Below, in pieces: positions 8,376-14,331 of a DNA stretch of 15,200 bases. The number at the start of each line of letters is the position of its first letter. Position 1 is the first letter of the stretch. Under the pieces are notes generated by a model that was given only the letters and a program-made list of their open reading frames with translations, was not told the origin of the DNA and ran no database searches. Source of the stretch: an uncultured Clostridia bacterium (GTDB taxonomy: Bacteria; Bacillota; Clostridia; Oscillospirales; Ruminococcaceae); the NCBI GenBank assembly GCA_947175045.1, contig CAMWLH010000015.1, positions 1 to 15,200 of the forward strand, in the 5' to 3' direction. The translations under genes and the position numbers were made by a program.

Positions 8376-8560
8376 TTTTCCGCACCGCTGCCAACGACGC
8401 CTTGCGTCGTTGGCGCTAGCCCGCCGTAAAAGCTCCGTTTCACTCCGCTTTCACGGCGGCTTGCGGAAAATTCATGCGTGGGCTTTATGTCGCTCTTTAT
8501 CTGTGTTGCTTTGCTGCGTGGGCGCAGCGTTTCTCTATTTACTGCGCGGGCTGTCCGATC
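8373..8560. repeat. Structured intergenic repeat, copy C
   Basis: A perfect 12-bp outer stem (8373-8384 with 8462-8473) encloses two hairpins. One is 8390-8400 with 8404-8414 (perfect 11 bp, 3-nt loop). The other is 8421-8432 with 8448-8459 (11 of 12 paired). Three units follow, starting at 8475 (TGCGTGGGC), 8515 (TGCGTGGGC) and 8543 (TGCGCGGGC), and run to the fprA stop. Against copy A both hairpins carry paired substitutions that keep base pairing. Confidence 0.85.
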
Positions 8561-8561
8561 A

Positions 8562-9716
8562 TTAATTCATAAGCTCCTGCGCCAGAGCCTCGACCTGCGC
8601 GGTGCTCTCCGCGTTCAGCGCGGACTTGATAGTTACAGTGGTATCCGTGAACGTTATATTCTTGCTCTTTTCAAACGCCGCCTTGATGACCTTTGCCGCC
8701 ATAGGCGCCCAGCTTCCGTTCTCTATGATTCCGACAGTCCTGTTCTGATAATTCCGCTCGGTCAAATGCGCAATAAACTCCCTCATAAACGGGAATATTT
8801 CCGCATTATAAGTCGTAGTCGCGAGAACCAGCTTTCCGTAACGGAACGCGTCACCGACCGCATCCGCCATATCCTCACGCGCAAGGTCTGTAACCACGAC
8901 ATTGGGGCAGCCCTTTTCCCGGAGCTTTTCCTCCAGCAGCATAACCGCCTTTTTTGTATTGCCGTACACCGAGGTATACGCTATCACTACGCCCTCCGAC
9001 TCAACGCCGTATCCCGACCATGTATTGTACAAGCCCAGATAATATTCAAGATTTTCCGTCAGCACGGGACCGTGCAGCGGGCATATCGTTCGTATATCCA
9101 GCGCCGCCGCTTTTTTCAGCAGCGCCTGAACCTGCGCGCCGTATTTTCCGACGATACCGATATAATAGCGCCTTGCCTCGCACGCCCAATCCTCGTCGAC
9201 GTCCAGAGCGCCGAATTTACCGAAAGCGTCCGCGGAAAATAATACTTTATCAGCATCGTCATATGTCAAAACGACCTCGGGCCAATGCACCATAGGCGCG
9301 GTGACAAATGTGAGCGTATGCTTTCCGAGCGATAACGTATCTTTCTCCCCCACGACCTCCTGCTTGTCCGCATAGTCCGTGCCAAAAAACTGCCCCATCA
9401 TCTCAAACGCCTTTTTTGATGCGGCTATCTTCGCATCGGGATAGGCTTCGACAAATCTCGCGATATTAGCGGAATGATCGGGCTCCATATGCTGAACCAC
9501 CAGATAATCGGGCTTTCTGCCGCCGAGAGCCTCTGAGAGATTTTTCAGCCACTCGTCCCCGAAGTTCCTGTCCACCGTATCCATTACTGCGATTTTCTCA
9601 TCGAGTATCACATACGAATTGTACGCCATGCCGTTGGGTACGGCGTACTGTCCCTCAAAAAGATCTAACTTGTGGTCGTTGACTCCCACATACCTAATAT
9701 CCTCCGAAACGTTCAT
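8562..9716 (-). CDS. fprA: A-type flavo-diiron protein (oxygen/NO reductase)
   Basis: 384-residue cytoplasmic flavo-diiron protein that reduces O2 to water, or NO to N2O, protecting anaerobes. The N-terminal metallo-beta-lactamase-like domain (about 1-240) carries the diiron ligands His76, Glu78, Asp80 and His81 in QHMEPDH, His144, Asp163 in SADAFG, and His215 in CPLHGP. The C-terminal flavodoxin domain (about 243-384) has the FMN phosphate loop YTSVYGNTKK (247-256). No rubredoxin or reductase domain is fused, so electrons come from a separate partner. AAGGAGG lies eight bases before the start, and a perfect sigma-A promoter lies upstream. Whether O2 or NO is the main substrate is not readable. 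Confidence 0.95.
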   Translation of the reverse strand: MNVSEDIRYVGVNDHKLDLFEGQYAVPNGMAYNSYVILDEKIAVMDTVDRNFGDEWLKNLSEALGGRKPDYLVVQHMEPDHSANIARFVEAYPDAKIAASKKAFEMMGQFFGTDYADKQEVVGEKDTLSLGKHTLTFVTAPMVHWPEVVLTYDDADKVLFSADAFGKFGALDVDEDWACEARRYYIGIVGKYGAQVQALLKKAAALDIRTICPLHGPVLTENLEYYLGLYNTWSGYGVESEGVVIAYTSVYGNTKKAVMLLEEKLREKGCPNVVVTDLAREDMADAVGDAFRYGKLVLATTTYNAEIFPFMREFIAHLTERNYQNRTVGIIENGSWAPMAAKVIKAAFEKSKNITFTDTTVTIKSALNAESTAQVEALAQELMN

Positions 9717-9786
9717 GTGTTTATCCTCCTTACGATCCTGCGGCTGTATCTGTTTTCATACCGCGGAGCGATTCTATATATCAAAT

Positions 9787-9815
9787 ATTATACTACTAAC
9801 ACGCCCCGTTGTCAA
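9787..9815 (-). promoter_or_regulatory. Perfect-consensus sigma-A promoter of fprA
   Basis: On the minus strand TTGACA (9810-9815), a 17-bp spacer and TATAAT (9787-9792) match the sigma-A consensus exactly. The transcript would start near 9780 and give a leader of about 64 nt. Such a strong promoter suggests high constitutive expression or control by a repressor; no clear operator was identified. Confidence 0.9.
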
Positions 9816-9829
9816 GATAGAAAGTATTC

Positions 9830-9856
9830 ACTTATCCGCCCCGACCGCATAAAATA
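9830..9856 (+). promoter_or_regulatory. Candidate sigma-K promoter of dpaA
   Basis: AC at 9830-9831, a 16-bp gap and CATAAAATA (9848-9856) match the sigma-K pattern AC-N16/17-CATAnnnTA. Dipicolinate synthase is under sigma-K in the mother cell of Bacillus subtilis, so a match here makes sense. The distance to dpaA is about 160 bp, and such a short motif can occur by chance. Confidence 0.45.
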
Positions 9857-9910
9857 TTACAGACGGCGTGATACGCCGCCAAAAACAGAAACATAATACT
9901 CCGCACCCAA

Positions 9911-9960
9911 ATGTCAAAAAGAGTCGGAATTTACACAGAAAATTCCGACCGGTTCACGCA
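9911..9960. repeat. Hairpin fragment related to copy B, inverted
   Basis: GTCGGAATT and AATTCCGAC form a 9-bp hairpin (9924-9949). The left part, TCAAAAAGAGTCGGAATTT (from 9913), is the reverse complement of a stretch at about 6974-6992 in copy B. Further along, CCGGTTCACGCA resembles the reverse complement of GCGCGAACCGG there. It is thus a short, inverted piece of copy B placed in the dpaA upstream region. Confidence 0.65.
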
Positions 9961-10025
9961 TTATATTTGTAAATCGCAATGTTGACGCGTGAATTTCCAA
10001 AAGGTTCCGCAAGGGAGATAAGAAT

Positions 10026-10850
10026 ATGAACAAATTTCTTTTTATAGGCGGCGACAAGCGAATGGAGTACGCCGCGGACTATATATCAAGGGTATATCCC
10101 GTTGACAGGTTCAATGGCGGAGATATGCCCGAGGGAAGATATGAATACATCGTCCTGCCGCTGCCCGTCAGCCGTGACGGAGCCCACATAAACGCTCCGC
10201 TTTCCGAAAAGCCGCTGCCATTTGAGCTTATATCTCAGTACGCGGCGGAAAACGCGGTGGTTTTCTGCGGAGGCGCCAACAGCGCGGTCGATGAAATCTG
10301 CCGCGAAATGGGTCTGAAATGCATAAATTATTTTGCCAGCGAGCCGCTAACGCTTAAAAATGCCGTACTTACAGCCGAATCCGCCGCGGCTATACTGGCG
10401 GACAGCAACGATTCCTCGCTGCTCGGTTCAAGTGTGGTTATCACGGGCGGCGGACGCGTCGCAGTCTACACGGCGCGCCTTCTGAAGGCTTTCGGAGCCT
10501 CCGTCACACTTTGCGCCAGAAGTGCGGAGCAGCGAGCTAAAGCGGAGCTGGACGGTTTTTGGGCGGCGGACATAGAAGAGCTGTCCGCCGTCTGCGGAAA
10601 GGCGGATTTTGTGATCAACACCGTTCCCGCGGAGCTTTTTGATACGGGGGTATTCTCCTCCATGAAACGCGGCGCGGTTTATCTCGAGCTTGCCTCGCTC
10701 CCGCCCGAGCCTTACAGAAGCCTCGCGGAGCAGCACAGGGTGAAGTATATCCACGCCCCGGGGCTGCCCGGAAAGTACTCCCCCAAAACCGCGGGGGAGA
10801 TCATCGCCGAAACAATACTTGCAAATGCGGACGATCCGCGTTTATTTTAG
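10026..10850 (+). CDS. dpaA: Dipicolinate synthase subunit A
   Basis: Subunit of the enzyme that oxidises the lysine-pathway dihydrodipicolinate product to dipicolinic acid in the mother cell during sporulation, also called SpoVFA. It has 274 residues, close to the usual length of about 290. A Rossmann-type NAD(P) fold begins near 134 (SSVVITGGGRVAVYTARLL), with GGGRVA in place of the more usual GxGRVG. The C-terminal GLPGKYSPKTAGEIIAETI (246-264) is a strong family signature. GGGAGA lies seven bases before the ATG. dpaB follows 43 bp downstream on the same strand. The gene indicates genetic potential for endospores. Confidence 0.95.
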   Translation: MNKFLFIGGDKRMEYAADYISRVYPVDRFNGGDMPEGRYEYIVLPLPVSRDGAHINAPLSEKPLPFELISQYAAENAVVFCGGANSAVDEICREMGLKCINYFASEPLTLKNAVLTAESAAAILADSNDSSLLGSSVVITGGGRVAVYTARLLKAFGASVTLCARSAEQRAKAELDGFWAADIEELSAVCGKADFVINTVPAELFDTGVFSSMKRGAVYLELASLPPEPYRSLAEQHRVKYIHAPGLPGKYSPKTAGEIIAETILANADDPRLF

Positions 10851-10893
10851 TTTACTTAAGTTTACCCGATATATTCACGAAAGGAAAATCATT

Positions 10894-11490
10894 ATGAGCG
10901 ATATACAGAAGCTATCGGGATTAAGGGTAGGTTTCGCTGTGTGCGGCTCGTTCTGTACGTTCTCACGCGCGTTCGAGCAGCTCGAGCAGCTCTCGGCGCT
11001 GGGCTGCGAGCTTACCCCGATAATGTCCCACAATGCCTACGCTCTTGACACCCGCTTCGGCGCGGCGCAGGAGCACGCGGCAAGATTATATGAGATCACA
11101 GGCAGGACGGTTCTTCACGACATCACCGCCACCGAGCCCGTAGGCCCCAAAAAGATGTTCGACGTGCTGGTGGTAGCTCCCTGCACGGGGAACACGCTGG
11201 CAAAGCTGGCTCTCGGGATAACCGATACCCCCGTCTGCATGGCGGTCAAGAGCCACCTGCGCAATCAGCGCCCCGTAGTTATAGCCGTTTCCACCAACGA
11301 CGCGCTGTCGGGCTCCGCCAAGAACATAGGCACCCTGCGCAACTACAAGAATTTCTACTTCGTCCCCGTGCAGCAGGACGACTGTGTGGGCAAGCCCTTT
11401 TCCATGGTAGCGGACTTCTCAAAAATTCCCCAGACCATCGCCGAAGCCATAGAAGGGCGGCAGATACAACCCATGCTCGTTACCCGATAA
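10894..11490 (+). CDS. dpaB: Dipicolinate synthase subunit B
   Basis: Flavoprotein-like second subunit of dipicolinate synthase (SpoVFB), 198 residues as expected. Visible features are the N-terminal LRVGFAVCGSFCTFSRAF (10-27), VAPCTGNTLAKLALGITDTP (94-113) and the C-terminal NIGTLRNYKNFYFVPVQQDD (144-163), all typical of the family. The start at MSDIQKL is preferred over an upstream in-frame ATG at 10819. That one would overlap the end of dpaA and lacks a ribosome binding site, whereas AAAGGA precedes this one. It is co-transcribed with dpaA. Confidence 0.95.
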   Translation: MSDIQKLSGLRVGFAVCGSFCTFSRAFEQLEQLSALGCELTPIMSHNAYALDTRFGAAQEHAARLYEITGRTVLHDITATEPVGPKKMFDVLVVAPCTGNTLAKLALGITDTPVCMAVKSHLRNQRPVVIAVSTNDALSGSAKNIGTLRNYKNFYFVPVQQDDCVGKPFSMVADFSKIPQTIAEAIEGRQIQPMLVTR

Positions 11491-11509
11491 CACTTACCTC
11501 CGTAATGAA

Positions 11510-11560
11510 ATAAGCCCCGATAGCCTTCGGCGTTTTATTCGCCGAGGGGTCGGGGCTTAT
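11510..11560. terminator. Large hairpin between convergent dpaB and the 57-residue ORF
   Basis: An outer 11-bp perfect stem (11510-11520 with 11550-11560) encloses an inner GC stem (TTCGGCG with CGCCGA) around a TTTTATT loop. It lies 20 bp after the dpaB stop and 53 bp after the convergent gene. Both exits are AT-rich (TATATATT one way, TTATTTCATT the other) but lack a solid U-run. A bidirectional terminator is the best reading. Confidence 0.75.
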
Positions 11561-11613
11561 ATATTAACTCTGCGGTGCGGACTGTGGCTTTCCTCTGCCG
11601 CGGAGATAATTTT

Positions 11614-11787
11614 TTATTCTTCGTTCGCCGTTGTTTCCTCCAGCGCTTCCGCATTTTTGCGCGGTATCTTGTTAAGCAGTCTGTTTAGCGGCGTGAAGAG
11701 CACTATTGCCACCGACAGCAGAACTGTCCCCACCGCTATTCCCGCGAACAGTACGCCGCGGACCACACTTCCCTTTTTGCCTTCCAT
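11614..11787 (-). CDS. Small single-span membrane protein, unknown function
   Basis: 57 residues. The short basic N-terminus (MEGKKGS) leads into one hydrophobic segment (about 10-32), then an amphipathic stretch NRLLNKIPRKN and an acidic tail EALEETTANEE. The N-terminus is probably inside, but the loops give only weak charge evidence. The start is set by AAGGAGG five bases upstream; a longer in-frame reading back to 11868 would run into repeat copy D and is rejected. I do not recognise a family. Repeat copy D begins 23 bp upstream of the start. No clear sigma-A promoter was seen. Confidence 0.72.
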   Translation of the reverse strand: MEGKKGSVVRGVLFAGIAVGTVLLSVAIVLFTPLNRLLNKIPRKNAEALEETTANEE

Positions 11788-11809
11788 GTGCGCCTCCTTA
11801 TTTTGATCT

Positions 11810-12010
11810 GAAATTTTCCGCACCGCACACTCAACCGCTGCGCGGTTGAGTGTGCTATCTCGCCGCAAAAGCTCCGTTTCGCTGCGCTCAACTCCGCTTT
11901 CACGGCGGATTGCGGAAAATTTCCTGCGCGGGCGTTACGTTGCTCTTTTTTTAGCGCTGCTTTGCTGTGTGAGCTTTATGGTCGCTCTTTGCGGTCATTG
12001 CTTTTCCGCA
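11810..12010. repeat. Structured intergenic repeat, copy D
   Basis: A perfect 13-bp outer stem (11810-11822 with 11911-11923) encloses a perfect 14-bp hairpin (11825-11838 with 11842-11855, 3-nt loop) and a second hairpin of CGCCG with CGGCG and AAAG with CTTT (about 11861-11907). The 14-bp hairpin has a different sequence from those of copies A and C but the same place and loop size. Units starting TGCGCGGGC (11925) and TGTGTGAGC (11966) follow. The conserved upstream block of copies B and C is absent. Confidence 0.85.
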
Positions 12011-12215
12011 TGAACCTTTGAACCTTGCGTTGATTTTTTGGTATAATAATGTCGGGACGGCTCGGAGAAAACAAATTAAATTTATACGGCAGTATTGCCC
12101 TGATTAACCAAACCCTTTATGCCCTGAAAATTTCGCCGCCCCGAACATTACACGCTTTTTGTAGCGCTCAGCGCCCTGCGGCTCGGAACGCTCATATATG
12201 GGGAAATGATGAAGA
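12011..12215. other. Unassigned 205-bp intergenic stretch
   Basis: Lies between repeat copy D and the 3' end of the cytoplasmic DUF4097 gene. It holds a plus-strand promoter (12018-12047) and short inverted repeats (GGCAGTATTGCC near 12090, ATGATGAAGATCAT ending at 12219). An open frame from 12049 has no ribosome binding site, starts before the expected transcript start and does not look like a protein. It matches no RNA family I know and has no convincing terminator for the DUF4097 operon. Confidence 0.4.
12018..12047 (+). promoter_or_regulatory. Plus-strand sigma-A-like promoter without a gene
   Basis: TTGAAC (12018-12023), an 18-bp spacer and TATAAT (12042-12047), with TTGG before the -10 box. 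Transcripts would begin near 12054 and run towards, and antisense to, the DUF4097 gene. It may drive an untranslated RNA, or be a chance match. Confidence 0.55.
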
Positions 12216-13055
12216 TCATGCCTGCGCGGCTGTTACAACTCCGCTGGTGAGGTTGATGTTGAGCTTATGCTTGTTCTCCCCGCCGAACTCTCCCGAGGTT
12301 CCCTTGCCGAGATTTACAAAGCTGCCGCGCTCGTTTCCTATATCGGTCTTTACCGTGCCCGATATCCCGCCGAAGCTGATATCCAGACCCGAATCCTTTG
12401 GCAGCGTGAGATTTACCGAGCCGCTTATCGCGCTTACGTCCAGGTCGGCGTTCCACTCGGAATAGCTCACGTCCACCGTTCCCGATGTGACCGCCACCTT
12501 GCCCGCGCCGCTCGCGCCGCTGTATGCCGTCCTCCCCGAAACCGAGTGAAGACTGAACTTCTCCGCTTTATAATCAACTACCTTAGCGTTGCCCGATACC
12601 GTGCAGGTATGCAGCGATTTCGCGGGTTTGTCTGTGGGATTTGTGAGCGTGATATTTCCCGACGCGGACTGTATGGTTATATTCTCAAAATAGGCGTTGA
12701 TGTTTATCTCACCCGAGGCGGTGTTCAGATCGAAATCCCGCGCCGTAACACCCTCTATCTCCGCGCCGCCGGAAGCGGTGTTCACCGCCAGCTTTTCAAA
12801 GCACCTTTCGGGCAGATAAACCGTGATGGAATATCCCTCCGTGGGCTTGCTGCCGAAAATGCTCAGTGACAATTTTTCCTTCAGCGACAGCGTTTTTCCG
12901 CTTATCGTCGCGGCAAACTCGGGGGTGTCGCGGGGATTGTCGTATTCCGCGACGATAGCCTCCTCCCCGTGGCGCTTTACTATTATTTTAGCGCCTATCG
13001 AACCTATCTCCACTCTGTCTATCTCATTTGGGAACCTGTAGATCTGCTTATCCAT
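12216..13055 (-). CDS. DUF4097 beta-repeat protein, cytoplasmic form
   Basis: 279 residues of the DUF4097/DUF4098 putative-adhesin type. It consists of short beta strands with a Ser-Gly turn about every 18-21 residues: SG at 95, 114, 132, 154, 172, 191, 211, 232 and 271. This suggests a beta-helix or stacked solenoid. There is no signal peptide or membrane segment, so it probably stays in the cytoplasm or acts on the inner face of the membrane. AAAGGAGT precedes the start by five bases. It is the third gene of the operon, 24 bp after the anchored DUF4097 gene. Molecular function is unknown for the family. Confidence 0.85.
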   Translation of the reverse strand: MDKQIYRFPNEIDRVEIGSIGAKIIVKRHGEEAIVAEYDNPRDTPEFAATISGKTLSLKEKLSLSIFGSKPTEGYSITVYLPERCFEKLAVNTASGGAEIEGVTARDFDLNTASGEININAYFENITIQSASGNITLTNPTDKPAKSLHTCTVSGNAKVVDYKAEKFSLHSVSGRTAYSGASGAGKVAVTSGTVDVSYSEWNADLDVSAISGSVNLTLPKDSGLDISFGGISGTVKTDIGNERGSFVNLGKGTSGEFGGENKHKLNINLTSGVVTAAQA

Positions 13056-13079
13056 AATATACTCCTTTCAAAAGTGCGC

Positions 13080-14318
13080 TCAGCCCTGTGCGTAGCCCGA
13101 TACCGACGCCGAAAAAGAGGGCGCTTCGGGGGCTTTCGGGGCGCTCGGCGCTTCGGGTGCCTGCGGAACCTCGGGGGCCTCTATAAGCACCGTGTCACCG
13201 CTGATAACTATCGGCGCCGCCCCCTCAATCGCCACGACAGTCGTATCCGCCGCGCGCTCGTCCGTAACTATCGCGAAATCTATCGGCGGCACCTCGGACA
13301 CGGTCACCTCCGTCTCCGGATAGATTTCGGAAATGCTCACCTGACCGGAATTGAGGTCGACAGACATTAAATTTTCACCGCCGCCTATTGTGACGCTGTC
13401 GCCGTCGCGCAGCCTGGAATAATGATCCGCAGTGACGACATACACGCTGCCCGAGTTGATATCCGCGTCAACTCTCATGGAGGAGTTTTGCGGAACATAA
13501 ATATCCACCGTGCCGCTGTTCATTGAAATGTCGCAGTTTCCGTCAAAGGCGTCAAAGCCGATGGCGCCGCTTCCGCTGTTTATCTCAAGCTCGCCGTCGC
13601 CCGAAAGCCCGAATATCTCATATCTTCCGGAATTTATGTCGATGCTGTATTCCATTGTTTTAGCACCATTAGCCTGTATATACCCCGAGCCTACGGTGAT
13701 ATCCAGGTTATCGGAGGTAAAGTCGCTGTCGTTGAAAAAGCTCATACTGCCCGAGCCGAGATAAAAGCTGTTGCTTGCGGCGTTTACATTGACGACCTCC
13801 AGGCTGCCCGAGCCCATTGTCACATCAAGGCAGTGGTACACCTGCGGAGGAACGATTATATCAAGACGGCTGCCTCCGAATATATTCTCAAAGCCCTCTC
13901 CCGTTCTGATAGCCTCAAACAGTCTGTCAAGATAGTCAAACCCGAAATTGATAAACTTGAAGCTCTCATCGATGGAAATGACAAGGGTGTCCCCCAACAG
14001 CTCGGTGCGGATATCGGTGCTGTCGCCGCTGATGCGGCTTGCATTGAAATAGGTGGTATAGTCTCCCTCCTGACCGGAGATAAGCGTTACATTGTACGCT
14101 CCGATATCAAGGCGTATGTCGGAGTAGCTATCGTAAAGCTCCCAGCTTGATATGTCGCTGCCCCCGTCCACAATTCCGTAGTCGATGTACTCCACCTCCG
14201 AGCCAACGTCATCATAATATGTGCCGTAGCCCGTTCCCAGCACCGCCGCGGAGATACCGAAGGCAATAAAGGAGAATATACACAGCGGGATAAATATCCC
14301 GAATAATTTTTTTAACAT
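13080..14318 (-). CDS. Membrane-anchored DUF4097 beta-repeat protein
   Basis: 412 residues. An N-terminal hydrophobic segment (about 5-28) after MLKK is a signal anchor or uncleaved signal peptide, so the bulk is predicted to be outside the membrane. Residues about 65-330 are beta-rich with Gly-Ser turns roughly every 20 residues: GSGS at 169 and 188, GSG at 210, NSG at 229, 247, 267, 288 and 323. The C-terminal tail (about 380-402) is a run of Ala-Pro-Glu repeats, likely extended. The ribosome binding site AAGGAGG overlaps the stop codon of the preceding gene (TAAGGAGG), so translation of the two is probably coupled. Function is unknown; genes of this family often accompany DUF1700 membrane proteins. 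Confidence 0.87.
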   Translation of the reverse strand: MLKKLFGIFIPLCIFSFIAFGISAAVLGTGYGTYYDDVGSEVEYIDYGIVDGGSDISSWELYDSYSDIRLDIGAYNVTLISGQEGDYTTYFNASRISGDSTDIRTELLGDTLVISIDESFKFINFGFDYLDRLFEAIRTGEGFENIFGGSRLDIIVPPQVYHCLDVTMGSGSLEVVNVNAASNSFYLGSGSMSFFNDSDFTSDNLDITVGSGYIQANGAKTMEYSIDINSGRYEIFGLSGDGELEINSGSGAIGFDAFDGNCDISMNSGTVDIYVPQNSSMRVDADINSGSVYVVTADHYSRLRDGDSVTIGGGENLMSVDLNSGQVSISEIYPETEVTVSEVPPIDFAIVTDERAADTTVVAIEGAAPIVISGDTVLIEAPEVPQAPEAPSAPKAPEAPSFSASVSGYAQG

Positions 14319-14331
14319 TATTATCGCCTCC

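Noticed and set aside
6789..8560. Insertion sequence or MITE with terminal inverted repeats
   Set aside because: No transposase, and the ends of the two ~275-bp composite copies show neither a convincing terminal inverted repeat nor a target-site duplication.
8478..9242. 254-residue plus-strand open frame over fprA
   Set aside because: Shadow of fprA, whose metal ligands and flavodoxin motif identify the minus strand as coding.
12049..12465. 138-residue plus-strand open frame after the orphan promoter
   Set aside because: Its ATG lies upstream of the expected transcript start, has no ribosome binding site, and most of the frame is antisense to a clear DUF4097 gene.
14286..14302. Hairpin CGGGAT-AAAT-ATCCCG in the first codons of the anchored DUF4097 gene
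   Set aside because: The stem is only 6 bp and the codons encode a normal signal-anchor stretch; most likely chance.
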